Of a stretch of 64,000 nucleotides of DNA, positions 45,001-55,058 are shown in pieces. The stretch is taken from assembly GCF_023283535.1 (NCBI RefSeq), contig NZ_JAKILT010000030.1, positions 1 to 64,000 on the forward strand, written 5' to 3'. The notes beneath the pieces are model-generated. The model searched no databases, was not told the origin of the DNA, and saw nothing but the letters and a program-made list of their open reading frames with translations. The DNA comes from Shewanella sairae (lineage in GTDB: Bacteria > Pseudomonadota > Gammaproteobacteria > Enterobacterales > Shewanellaceae). The translations under genes were made by a program, and so were the position numbers. Position 1 is the stretch's first letter. Each line of letters opens with the position of its first letter.

Positions 45001-45431
45001 GTTTATTGTTCCCTAAGGTTTTCGGTGGTGGCAGTGCATACTTAGCTTTAACCGATGATGACCTGTTAGAAACTGGGGTTAGCATTATGGCCAGACCACC
45101 AGGTAAGAAGAATAGTACAATTCACTTACTTTCTGGTGGAGAAAAAGCGTTAACCGCTTTATCATTAGTTTTTGCAATTTTCAGACTGAATCCAGCACCT
45201 TTTTGTATGCTAGATGAAGTTGATGCACCTTTGGATGACGCCAATGTCGAACGCTTTTGTCGTTTGGTAAAAGAGATGTCTCAAACTGTGCAATTTATAT
45301 ATATTAGTCACAACAAGATCACCATGGAATTGGCCGATCAACTTATCGGTGTGACTATGCATGAGCCAGGTGTATCACGCATTGTGGCTGTTGACATAGA
45401 TGAAGCGGTGGCATTAGCTGACGCTGGATAA
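42009..45431 (+). CDS. smc: Chromosome segregation ATPase Smc
   Basis: 1140 residues from MRLKQIKLAGFKSF, the conserved Smc N-terminus. An ATG 18 bp upstream (41991) is nearest to the GAGGA site but only 1-2 nt from it, so either start could be used. Order: N-terminal ATPase lobe with Walker A GPNGCGKS (residues 31-38), coiled coil rich in Gln and Leu (~165-490), hinge (~500-640, 'VLEVTAGWESAVDILLS'), second coiled coil, then the C-terminal lobe with signature LSGGEKAL and Walker B 'FCMLDEVDAPLDD'. It dimerises and works with ScpAB to compact DNA. It heads the smc-zipA-ligA block. Confidence 0.95.
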   Translation: MRLKQIKLAGFKSFVDPTKIPFPSALSAIIGPNGCGKSNVIDAVRWVLGESSAKHLRGDSMADVIFNGSTARRPVSVASVELLFDNQDGRLAGQYSSYQEISVKRQVSRDGDSNYFLNSQKCRRKDITDLFMGTGLGPRSYAIIEQGTISRLIESKPQELRVFIEEAAGISRYKERRRETENRIRHTRENLARLGDIRSELTKQLDKLAEQAETARQYRELKQAERKCDAELSVSRYHELTQQTAKIDTELAKLELQQAKFQAKQQTLELGLTELTLKLNELDNQEAQQVEVFYLTKTQIAKLEQSLKHRQQQDESLSQRLQELTAQLDSYNALLAADKAKQTLLLAEQAEAQPSASLLRQQLAQADSELASANEQLEQLNEELSALNDAHTQANLKFEMNRNQLSHNQSDIDNKHKLVARLTEQVQTSAAELAQIKAQDLTLQVNELASVIEQEQEILDELKFQFEAKQQQEQSLVVEQDNLKVKLADEQGRLSVVTQLLPAEKASQQDELWQVLEVTAGWESAVDILLSSLLNTPVLPADGAESLSSEHGFLAGSTDNGVIKAPVNLAPWLNHVTWLTNLESAMLQRSSLAADQLIATADGYLVGIDFIIEKTQATGSIVELKNEQSALQASVADSQQALEQLNEVLAEVKQSLTPLMSQIQHKQQFIQTQQIELAGFSSQLRSQQQSINENAARLARSQQELVEASQELEQLQMSVVERNSLQQQLNTELELSLAAKAQGQQLKALAYEQVAKLKPQRLQLDTKVSQIAVSEHQLYTQLMLVEQQVKQHQQRLTELKHNETQLLLQLEAKDNVLQEGETQPLQTQLEQALHAQQIQQEALTVLRLQQAELQELCDSAGTNKKQQLAKLEDLTQSTSTLKLRREGLKGQIDSQQRLLNEQSVDVEQILSTLDDKKTTLWRQKELERLKARVADLGAINLAAIEEFEQQNQRKLYLDSQDDDLNAALNSLEEAIRKIDKETKSRFKETFDEVNADLGLLFPKVFGGGSAYLALTDDDLLETGVSIMARPPGKKNSTIHLLSGGEKALTALSLVFAIFRLNPAPFCMLDEVDAPLDDANVERFCRLVKEMSQTVQFIYISHNKITMELADQLIGVTMHEPGVSRIVAVDIDEAVALADAG

Positions 45432-45454
45432 ACATAAGAAATACAGGGTAACCA

Positions 45455-46351
45455 ATGGAAAATTTGCAGCTGGTATTGCTTCTAATCGGTGCGATAGCGA
45501 TTATCGCCGTACTTGTGCATGGTTTTTGGTCGATTAGAAAGCAGCAGCCTAAAGGATACAAACAAGGCGCAATGGCGGATATTAGCCGTGAGCGTCGTGA
45601 TGCTGATGGTTTTGATTATGACGGCATTGGCGAAGTTCGCGTAATTAAAGCCAATTCAATGGATGCTGCAGCTATCCCAGAACATGAACCTAAGGTAAGT
45701 GTTGCTGAAGAGGTAGATAATTCCTTTGAGCTTAGTCAGGAGCCTCAGGCTAAAGTCAGCAAGACCCGTGTAGAACCTTCGTTATCAGCAGAGGCGCCCG
45801 GTTCTACTAATGAAGAGTTACCACTACAAGCATCATTATTTGCGACTGAAGAGCAGGTTGAAGAGCTTGCGGCAGCAGTGGTTGAGCCAACACCGACTCA
45901 AGAGTCTGTGACCAAAGTGACGCAAGAAGAAGAGTTAGCAGATCCTCGAGATGTGCTAGTGCTACATGTGGTGGCAAAAGACGGTGAAGAACTTAACGGA
46001 GCAGAGTTGCTACCTTGCTTATTAACATTGAACTTCAAGTTTGGTGAAATGAATATCTTCCATCGTCATGAAGATAACGCGGGTACAGGTAAAGTATTAT
46101 TCTCTATGGCTAATATGGTTAAACCTGGCGTATTTGACCCAGATAGTATGGAACAGTTCACCACCCAAGGCGTAGTACTGTTTATGACATTACCTTGCCA
46201 TGGTGATGCCTTAATGAACTTCTCTATTATGCTTAACTCTGCTCATCAAATTGCTGATGACTTGGATGGTGTTTTGCTTGATGGTGGTCGAGATGAGTGG
46301 CTTGAAAGCACTAAGCAAGATTATATTCAGCGGATCAGAGCACAGATTTAG
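45455..46351 (+). CDS. zipA: Cell division protein ZipA
   Basis: 298 residues. One N-terminal membrane anchor (residues ~5-27, '[20 protein letters not shown]'), a basic stretch ('[12 protein letters not shown]'), a Pro/Glu/Gln-rich linker (~75-160), and the C-terminal FtsZ-binding domain (~165-295, '[24 protein letters not shown]', 'GVVLFMTLP'). It tethers FtsZ to the inner membrane at the division site. It starts 23 bp after smc and precedes ligA. Order zipA-ligA is conserved widely in Gammaproteobacteria. Confidence 0.94.
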   Translation: MENLQLVLLLIGAIAIIAVLVHGFWSIRKQQPKGYKQGAMADISRERRDADGFDYDGIGEVRVIKANSMDAAAIPEHEPKVSVAEEVDNSFELSQEPQAKVSKTRVEPSLSAEAPGSTNEELPLQASLFATEEQVEELAAAVVEPTPTQESVTKVTQEEELADPRDVLVLHVVAKDGEELNGAELLPCLLTLNFKFGEMNIFHRHEDNAGTGKVLFSMANMVKPGVFDPDSMEQFTTQGVVLFMTLPCHGDALMNFSIMLNSAHQIADDLDGVLLDGGRDEWLESTKQDYIQRIRAQI

Positions 46352-48427
<2,076 letters not shown>

Positions 48428-48448
48428 CGTTTACATCTAGCACTACAT

Positions 48449-48484
48449 AAGCTCTCTCGCATTTCTGTAGGGAGCTTTTTTATA
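48449..48484 (+). terminator. ligA terminator
   Basis: AAGCTC with GAGCTT (plus a few weaker inner pairs) around a loop, followed by six T. Confidence 0.75.
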
Positions 48485-48599
48485 AGCTTTATTGGCTAGC
48501 CTTTCAAATAATCCTTGAAAACGAATTAATCGCCTCCACATCTGTTACAAGTCTTGTTGGTTGAACCTTAAACACTAAATTTAAATAAGTAGGGAAACT

Positions 48600-49067
48600 G
48601 TGAATTTTAGCAATATCACTTGGCTAGATGATAAAGGCCACGTAAAGCCACCGCTTATGCTGTATCTATTATTGGTGTTTATCGCTCGAGGTTGGTGTGT
48701 CTTTATTGCATCACTCACACAAGCAAGCGATAGAGCTGCATTGGTCGAATTGTTCTACCCTCATAAAAGTGATTTCCTTATGGCTTTGGCGGCGGGGGCT
48801 GGTGCACTCTTAGTCTATGGTGCCATTATTGCTGAGCGAAAGCGTAAACCCGCTTGGGTAAGACCTGTTTTTCCTTATATGAAAGGGCTGATAGTTTTGT
48901 TATTGATGCTTGATGGAGGGCTGCTTATTCAGCGAGTGTTACATTCCTACTATGTTTACAGTTGGAGTATGGGGCTTGATGCATTGTTTCTTTTTTGGAG
49001 CGGTTTATACCTTTATAAATCGAAGCGCTTAGCTTTGTACTTTAAAGATTGGCAAGAAAAAGAATAA
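48600..49067 (+). CDS. DUF2919 (YfeZ-like) inner-membrane protein
   Basis: 155 residues from a GTG start with AGGGAA 6-7 nt upstream. Four membrane helices are apparent (residues ~17-38, 60-80, 95-112 and 121-140), with 'KPPLMLYLLLVFIARGW' at the start, the DUF2919 hallmark. Function unknown. It is not in an operon with ligA (terminator between). It ends against an A8 tract and a hairpin that terminates on the opposite strand. Confidence 0.82.
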   Translation: MNFSNITWLDDKGHVKPPLMLYLLLVFIARGWCVFIASLTQASDRAALVELFYPHKSDFLMALAAGAGALLVYGAIIAERKRKPAWVRPVFPYMKGLIVLLLMLDGGLLIQRVLHSYYVYSWSMGLDALFLFWSGLYLYKSKRLALYFKDWQEKE

Positions 49068-49092
49068 AAAAAAGACGCTGCAAGCAGCGTCA
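49067..49092 (-). terminator. Strong terminator facing the minus strand, no minus-strand gene in front of it
   Basis: GACGCTGC (49075-49082) and GCAGCGTC (49085-49092) with an AA loop. The T8 tract lies on the minus strand (A8 at 49067-49074). On the plus strand AAACGG follows, so it is a poor terminator for the DUF2919 gene. Confidence 0.75.
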
Positions 49093-49560
49093 AACGGAAT
49101 CATTATGTAGAGAGTCACTCTGCATACTGGAACCGGAGATTCACGATAAAACCTTTATTACTAACCAGTAATCAAACTATGACAGCCGATTAAAAGTTAA
49201 AAGGACAATTGACAGTTTTGCTTCTTAAACATCTTTCTCGGGGCGACCGATATCAAGAAACAATTAGATAATGCCCTTTATGTATATTGTATGCAATAGC
49301 CCGGTGTGTTTCTTTCGATATTTTTAGGAATAATATATTCCGTATTCATTTTTTTGTTGTATAGCTTAAGGTTAGCTGAATAGGCCTTTCTCTTTAGTCA
49401 AGCTTTATGCAGCCGTCATAAAGTTGACACCATCTGTAAAGTAAGTACGATTAGTCCCTTAGCCCAATACTGTAAACAGTGCATACTGATTCTTATTTAA
49501 CTTTGCTTCAATAAGAATTGAAGCAAAGGCCTGTCTTAAAGTTAAACTGGAGTGACTTGA
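49093..49560. other. 468-bp gap with several hairpins
   Basis: No gene. Small dyads occur at 49112-49122 (AGAGT/ACTCT), 49157-49172 (ATTACT/AGTAAT) and 49327-49341 (GGAATA/TATTCC), and a strong one at 49501-49528. It includes the leader of the HD-GYP gene and possibly a minus-strand small RNA that ends at 49067. Confidence 0.5.
49501..49528. promoter_or_regulatory. Perfect 12-bp-arm hairpin in the HD-GYP leader
   Basis: CTTTGCTTCAAT (49501-49512) and ATTGAAGCAAAG (49517-49528) around TAAGA-type 4-nt loop (ATAA... centre 49513-49516). It lies 20 nt before the GGAG ribosome site and has no T-tract, so it could control translation or be an operator. Confidence 0.65.
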
Positions 49561-50757
49561 ATGCCAAAGGCTGCCGAGATAAAAATCCCGTTGTCAAAGT
49601 TGAAAGTAGGAATGACGATTAAGCTACCACTCTCATGGACAGAGCACCCATTTTTGTTTAATCGGATAGGAATAGAAAAACTCGCGCAGATTGAGCTGAT
49701 AAAAACCTTAAATGTGTCTTTTGTTTATTTGATTTCGGGTGAGCACCTTATCGTAAAAGAAACGGTCAATGAATCTCCCAAGCCGCAACCTACTCCAGAG
49801 CAAATAGCTGAAGAAACACAAGTTTTTGTGAGAAAGTCTATTCGGCTTGGACAGCAGAGGTTTATCAAAGGGGCCGCAGATTGTAGGGCATGTTTTTCAA
49901 AGCTAGGTGCAGATCCCGAAGGGACTTACCGCAGTGCTGCAACACTCGTTGAAGAGTTAATGGATCATTTAAAGGAAACGGAACAGCCTTTCTTGTCGAT
50001 TGTTAATGCAGGTGAGGATATATCGGTGAACCAACATGGTATATCAGTTGCTGTATTAGCGATGATGATTGGGCAATCCCTTAATATGACACACTCACAA
50101 TTACGCGATATTGCGATGGGGGCCATATTTCACGACCTTGGAAAACAAAAAGTCCCTGATATTATTCGGCGAAAAGTCAGTCACTTATCGCAACATGAAG
50201 CCAATTTTTTAAAAATGCACCCTAAGTTTGGCTACGATATGCTTGCAAAATCCGAGTTATTTCCTGAATCTGTTCTAGATATTGTTTTACATCATCATGA
50301 ATTACACGACGGTAGTGGGTATCCCGATGCTCTGAAGGGACAACAGATCTTATTGGAAACACAGGTTGTGAGTTTGGCAAATGACTTTGAAAGCATACTT
50401 AGAAAAGGTGAGCTTCGCTCACCACAAGTTGCTCTAGGTTATTTATTTAAGTACCGAATCAAAAAGCATGATGCTGCATTGGTTTCAACGCTAGTTAAGG
50501 TGCTTGGGATTTATCCTCCCGGTACAATAGTACGTCTGTCTAACGGTGTTACGGCTAAAGTTATGGTTACAAGCTCTGATGTGAAAGCACCTATAGTGTT
50601 GAGCGCCAACACGGAAGGGAAAAGTCCCAAACTGCAATTTTTAGCGGAGGATGGCTTAAGTATTGATAGAGTACTAAAAGAAGAAGAGTTGACGAGCTCT
50701 TTAATAAAATCTCTTGATACAAACTCTCAAGTAAGTTTTTATTTCAGCACTTTATAG
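49561..50757 (+). CDS. HD-GYP domain c-di-GMP phosphodiesterase
   Basis: 398 residues. N-terminal DUF3391-type region (~8-140, 'KLKVGMTIKLPLSWTEHPFLFN'), then an HD-GYP domain (~145-330) with the metal-binding HD at 191-192 (FHDLGKQKVPD), His245/His246 and the GYP motif at 253-255 (HHELHDGSGYP), all intact. A C-terminal ~70-residue beta-rich part ('GTIVRLSNGVTAKVM') ends the protein. It hydrolyses c-di-GMP to GMP in the cytoplasm. GGAG is 8 nt before the ATG. Single gene. Confidence 0.93.
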   Translation: MPKAAEIKIPLSKLKVGMTIKLPLSWTEHPFLFNRIGIEKLAQIELIKTLNVSFVYLISGEHLIVKETVNESPKPQPTPEQIAEETQVFVRKSIRLGQQRFIKGAADCRACFSKLGADPEGTYRSAATLVEELMDHLKETEQPFLSIVNAGEDISVNQHGISVAVLAMMIGQSLNMTHSQLRDIAMGAIFHDLGKQKVPDIIRRKVSHLSQHEANFLKMHPKFGYDMLAKSELFPESVLDIVLHHHELHDGSGYPDALKGQQILLETQVVSLANDFESILRKGELRSPQVALGYLFKYRIKKHDAALVSTLVKVLGIYPPGTIVRLSNGVTAKVMVTSSDVKAPIVLSANTEGKSPKLQFLAEDGLSIDRVLKEEELTSSLIKSLDTNSQVSFYFSTL

Positions 50758-50843
50758 TAACGCTACTCTTTTTGCTTGGTTATATAAATACGATTATTTT
50801 AGTCGGTATTTTTAGTCTGCTTACAAAATCATAGAGAAATATA

Positions 50844-51680
50844 ATGATTAAAACTATCAGTATTGTTGGTTGTGGTTGGTTTGGTTTTCCTCTTGCTAAA
50901 GCATTAAAAAATTTAAATTTGGAGGTTTTTGGCAGCAAGCGCAACTCACAAGATGCATTAGGTCTTAAGGCGTTCGGTATTCGAGGCTTTAAGCTTGATC
51001 TCGATGATGATGTGCATTTGCAAGAGAGCGAAGCAGAGATTAAAGCTGCACTAGCGACGGATGCCTTAGTCGTCAATATCCCCCCAGCCTTAAGAAAGGC
51101 ACCTGAAGCTTACCTTAAACGCTTGGCTAAACTACAAAAATTGATCAATGGTCATAAGTATAAAAAACTTATCTTTGTTAGTACGACAGGTGTATATCCC
51201 GACCAGGATAAAGAGCTGTCTGAACATGAGGCTGCAGCTCACTCAGATGTAAGTAACAAGCTGTTACAGGCAGAAGCTATGTTTGTTAATGAGCCAAACT
51301 GCACCATTGTCCGTTTTGCTGGATTAGTTGGCCCCAAAAGACACCCTGGACGTTTTCTTGCCGGTAAATCTGATTTGTCAGGAGAAAACAGCGCTGTGAA
51401 TCTTGTGCATCTCAATGACTGCGTCAAGGCGATATCAGCTCTACTATCAACAGAATCGACAAGTCGTATTTATAATGTCTGCGCGCCGATTCATCCTAGC
51501 CGTAAGGCGTTTTACACTCAAGCAGCAAGCAATATTGGTTTGATCGCGCCTCAGTTTTTAAATGATGGCAATTGTCAGAGCAGAGTTTCTGGTAAGGTTA
51601 TTAGCAGCGAGAAACTTATCACAGAGCTCGACTTTACCTATCAATTTAGCGATCCAATGGATATGCTTTCTGCCTGTTAG
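50844..51680 (+). CDS. NAD(P)-dependent SDR-type oxidoreductase/epimerase (YeeZ-like)
   Basis: 278 residues. N-terminal Rossmann motif GCGWFG (residues ~9-14, GxGxxG), then 'ALVVNIPPALR' and 'LIFVSTTGVYPDQ', which carries the Ser/Thr-Tyr pair of extended SDRs, and 'LVHLNDCVKAISALL'. It matches the YeeZ-type family of NAD(P)-binding proteins, for which no reaction is settled. AGAGAAATATA precedes the ATG. It stands between the HD-GYP and DsbA-like genes in the same direction, with 86-bp and 89-bp gaps; a shared transcript is possible. Confidence 0.82.
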   Translation: MIKTISIVGCGWFGFPLAKALKNLNLEVFGSKRNSQDALGLKAFGIRGFKLDLDDDVHLQESEAEIKAALATDALVVNIPPALRKAPEAYLKRLAKLQKLINGHKYKKLIFVSTTGVYPDQDKELSEHEAAAHSDVSNKLLQAEAMFVNEPNCTIVRFAGLVGPKRHPGRFLAGKSDLSGENSAVNLVHLNDCVKAISALLSTESTSRIYNVCAPIHPSRKAFYTQAASNIGLIAPQFLNDGNCQSRVSGKVISSEKLITELDFTYQFSDPMDMLSAC

Positions 51681-51769
51681 CCAATGAAGCGATTATGCTA
51701 ATACTAGATTATTGAGCATAATGTCTTATGCCTAAACGGAGTATTCTACGTGCGTAATGAGGGGGAGTT

Positions 51770-52396
51770 ATGAAGAAAGCGAAGCAGTTTTTTAGTCGTA
51801 TTTTTATTATATTTTTTATGGCGATAGTGAGCGGACAAAGCGCTATAGCTGCCGTTTATCAAGAAGGTGTGGACTACGTTAAGATAACGGGGATCCCTGA
51901 GGCGACAAAGCCCGTTGTTAGGGAATTTTTCTCTTATAATTGTGGTCATTGTTATAAGCAAGACGCCTTCTTTAAAAAAGTGGCGAATTTACTTGGTGAT
52001 GAGATTCAATTTGAAAGAACACCTGTAGGAGCTGGGCGTAATAGTTGGATTTTGAGTCAGGAAGCTTACTATTTAGCGCAAAAGTTTAGCGTAACTAAAC
52101 AGGTCCATGGCAATATATTTACGCGGATCCATGAGAAAGAGGGCGCCTTTACCCGCCCTGACCAGTTGAAAGACTTTTTTGTGAAACAAGGCTTGAATGA
52201 GCAAGACGTTGAAGCTGCAATGAATTCGACGGATGCAAAGTTGGCTTTAATGAATTATGACACTCAAGCACAGCTGGCAGGTATTCGAGGTGTGCCATCG
52301 ATTGTCGTTGACGGCAAGTATTTGGTTAAAAATCCTGGAAAGACGCCTGAAGATCTCGTCCGCTTAGTTAAATACTTAAATGTCCTAGAAGAATAG
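51770..52396 (+). CDS. DsbA-family thiol:disulfide interchange protein
   Basis: 208 residues, the size of DsbA. Sec signal peptide (cleaved after 'SAIAA', residue ~28), thioredoxin fold with helical insert, redox motif CGHC at residues 58-61 and cis-Pro loop 'RGVPSIVV'. E. coli DsbA has CPHC; the Gly in second position should change its redox potential. It oxidises or shuffles disulfides in the periplasm. GGGGGAG precedes the ATG. It could be the main DsbA or a paralogue; the window does not tell. Ends in a clear terminator. Confidence 0.88.
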   Translation: MKKAKQFFSRIFIIFFMAIVSGQSAIAAVYQEGVDYVKITGIPEATKPVVREFFSYNCGHCYKQDAFFKKVANLLGDEIQFERTPVGAGRNSWILSQEAYYLAQKFSVTKQVHGNIFTRIHEKEGAFTRPDQLKDFFVKQGLNEQDVEAAMNSTDAKLALMNYDTQAQLAGIRGVPSIVVDGKYLVKNPGKTPEDLVRLVKYLNVLEE

Positions 52397-52406
52397 TTTC
52401 AAGTAC

Positions 52407-52433
52407 AAAGCCCACATGACGTGGGCTTTTTAT
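52407..52433 (+). terminator. Terminator of the DsbA-like gene
   Basis: AAAGCCCAC pairs with GTGGGCTTT around ATGAC, followed by TTTATTT. It also separates the convergent GH20 gene. Confidence 0.9.
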
Positions 52434-52450
52434 TTGATTTATCGCGATGA

Positions 52451-55054
52451 TTATAAGTTTAAGGTTCTGCCCTTACGAACACCATCTGCGCTAATCGCTC
52501 TAACCTTGACCTCGCCAGATACTTTAGTATTTGGCTTAAAGGGGAGCCACTTACCTTCTGTTGCATTCTTATCTTTAACTGACTCATCAGTCTTTTGCTG
52601 ATATTCGATAGCAATGAAAGGAAAGGGTGTTTTCACTTTTAAGTAGCCGTTGTCTATTTTGGCTCCAACAGTCGGGATCCGGTAAAACACATCCGCTAGA
52701 GCAAGTTTTGCGAGCTCTTTTCCAGCGAGTACAGATGCAAAACGTTGCCAGTCCAGCTCTCGTTGTTGTTGTGCTTGGGCGTCGAAATAATCACTGTTTC
52801 TATCGTAGGTTTTACCCGAGTAATCATAGTCTAGCTCCCAATCAGCTTTATGCCATGCTCGTTCTGCAAGGGCAAGCAAACGTGGGAAAAGCATATATTC
52901 AGCTTGGGAATCACTTCTTATCATTTCACTCCAAAGGTGGCCTTGAACACCTTTATAGCGAATACCCGCAGCAAGAGGGTTTTGGCTATCATCTGAGATG
53001 TAAGGAAGGTTTCTTTTGTCAAACCAAAACTCAGCATGAGCTGGGAGGTTATCTGGCATAAACTCAAATACTTTTCTGGTGCTTATTTCACGGGAAGCCC
53101 AATGATTGCCGCGCTCTTTTGGGTGGGCTTGATACGGGAAGTCGAAGTAGGTGGCCTCTGGGGTTGAAATAATGGTGTCCCAACGGTGATTTGCTTGTTT
53201 ATGGGTGGCTATATGTCCTTTTTCAAACAGCAATGACCAGGAGTTTGTTTGCACTTTTTGAGGCATATTTTCTGGACGAGTTTCGCCCATGCCATCATTC
53301 CAGCCTGCGACTTTAATGTTTTTGCTAGCCAACATCGCTGATACTCTTTCAATAAAGTAGCCGTTTAGGGTGTGCAAGCCTGCGATGTTTTTGGCTTCTT
53401 TTTCTCGCAGAATATCGCAAGCGGGAGAGTTTATCCACGCGCCCGCTGTTTCATCGGCACCGATATGGTAAGTCGTTAAAGGCATCCCCGCCTTGGAATG
53501 CATAGATTGTACTTCACCTATGACTTTATCGATAAAGTTATAGGTCGAGTCCATACAAACGTTTAAGGTATTATCGTTATAATGTTGAATCGAGCTATAT
53601 ACAGTCTTGTCTTCCGGTTCAACTAACCGATACTTTAAAGCGGTTTCTGGATCGCCTTTGGCTAAATACTTTTGGTATCTAGCTTCCATAGAATGGATTG
53701 CAGCACGACTGTGACCTGGCATGTCTAATGAAGGAATGACCTGAATATGGCGAGCTTTGGCATAAGCAAGAATGTCTTGATAATCTGCGACGCTATAATA
53801 GCCATCACTTTGGCTACTTCCCGTTATGTCACTGCCTAATTGGGGCATTAGGCACTTGTCTGGAGCGTTAAAACAGCGCTTACCACCGACATTACTGAGC
53901 TCGGGTAAGCCGGGGATTTCAATTCGCCAACCTTCGTCGTCAGCTAGATGTAAGTGAAGCTTGTTGAGCTTGTATGCTGCCATCTGGTCGATGGTTTTTA
54001 ATAAGAATGCCTTCGATAGAAAATTTCTAGCGACATCAATATGTAAACCTCTGAAGCTATATCTAGGAGAGTCAGAGATCTCGACACTCGCTACGCTTTT
54101 AGTGCCTAACTGCACTAAACCTGCCAGTGAGGTTAGGGCATAAAATGCGCCGGTGTCTGTTTTTGCTTGAATTGAAATTTGCGAGGCTTGGCTGCTAAAC
54201 AAGTAATCCTCATCATCCATATCAAGCGTGTCATCAACGGTAATATTCACAGCGATACCGTTGTCGTTTTGATAAAAACCAAATTGCTCTAATCTATTGA
54301 TTGCCGCTGCAATAGCTCCCTTATTCAATCCTGATAATGTCAGGTTAATCCCTTGGGATAGATCAATCACTTGCTTTGAAATAAGCTTGAAAGAAGAAGG
54401 TTGTGGGATCAAACTGGTGCTGATATCGATATTCTCTGCGATAGACTCTGTACTAGCGTAAATCTGCTCGGCACTGGCCCACTGAGTGTTGTCGGTTTCA
54501 GAAAGTTTGAATTGGGTTTGCTCATTAGTAAATGGCATTAAATAAGCTTGAGTTTCTAGACCTGTTTCAAGATCTAGCGCTGTTCTTGTGCTATCAATAA
54601 CGATGGCGTCCAGCCCATCAGTATGAACAAAGTAGTTAGGCATAAATTCTGAGCGAGTTATTTGGCTGCCATAACTGTAAAATTCAATGGTTATTGGTTC
54701 TCCAGCTTTAAAACCATGAAAGTTTGAGGTCGGGCTAATGCGATGAAGATCGCCATTAAGGTGTGTAATACTAAATTCACTTGAATGAGTAACTTGCACT
54801 GGAGTCAATTGACTAAAATAGATGTTCCAGTCATTGGTTTTCGGTTTGAGATCTTCTGGATATTGGAGATGAATTTTTGACAAGTAACAATCTTCAAGCT
54901 CATTTGGACATTGCTTTGGATTAGAGTCGACAAACTCATGTTGAATTTGTAGCTGAGTGGCAATTGACTGCAGCAGTTCAGCTTGAGTGTGTTCAGCATA
55001 GCTTGAAACAGAAAACGTAGTGAGCAAACTAAGATATATTGTTTTATTTTTCAT
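52451..55054 (-). CDS. GH20 beta-N-acetylhexosaminidase (chitobiase-like)
   Basis: 867 residues. Sec signal peptide (~20 residues, 'VSSYAEH'). Layout as in bacterial chitobiases: an N-terminal CHB_HEX carbohydrate-binding domain (~30-185), a GH20b domain (~205-325), the (beta/alpha)8 GH20 catalytic domain (~330-790) with the catalytic Asp534-Glu535 pair in 'HIGADETAGAW', and a C-terminal Ig-like domain. It removes terminal GlcNAc/GalNAc from oligosaccharides such as chitobiose by substrate-assisted catalysis. The signal suggests a periplasmic or surface site; no lipobox is seen. Its ribosome site (AGGTAA) is built from the stop region of the ROK kinase gene 4 bp upstream, so the two are coupled. 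Confidence 0.93.
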   Translation of the reverse strand: MKNKTIYLSLLTTFSVSSYAEHTQAELLQSIATQLQIQHEFVDSNPKQCPNELEDCYLSKIHLQYPEDLKPKTNDWNIYFSQLTPVQVTHSSEFSITHLNGDLHRISPTSNFHGFKAGEPITIEFYSYGSQITRSEFMPNYFVHTDGLDAIVIDSTRTALDLETGLETQAYLMPFTNEQTQFKLSETDNTQWASAEQIYASTESIAENIDISTSLIPQPSSFKLISKQVIDLSQGINLTLSGLNKGAIAAAINRLEQFGFYQNDNGIAVNITVDDTLDMDDEDYLFSSQASQISIQAKTDTGAFYALTSLAGLVQLGTKSVASVEISDSPRYSFRGLHIDVARNFLSKAFLLKTIDQMAAYKLNKLHLHLADDEGWRIEIPGLPELSNVGGKRCFNAPDKCLMPQLGSDITGSSQSDGYYSVADYQDILAYAKARHIQVIPSLDMPGHSRAAIHSMEARYQKYLAKGDPETALKYRLVEPEDKTVYSSIQHYNDNTLNVCMDSTYNFIDKVIGEVQSMHSKAGMPLTTYHIGADETAGAWINSPACDILREKEAKNIAGLHTLNGYFIERVSAMLASKNIKVAGWNDGMGETRPENMPQKVQTNSWSLLFEKGHIATHKQANHRWDTIISTPEATYFDFPYQAHPKERGNHWASREISTRKVFEFMPDNLPAHAEFWFDKRNLPYISDDSQNPLAAGIRYKGVQGHLWSEMIRSDSQAEYMLFPRLLALAERAWHKADWELDYDYSGKTYDRNSDYFDAQAQQQRELDWQRFASVLAGKELAKLALADVFYRIPTVGAKIDNGYLKVKTPFPFIAIEYQQKTDESVKDKNATEGKWLPFKPNTKVSGEVKVRAISADGVRKGRTLNL

Positions 55055-55058
55055 TATA

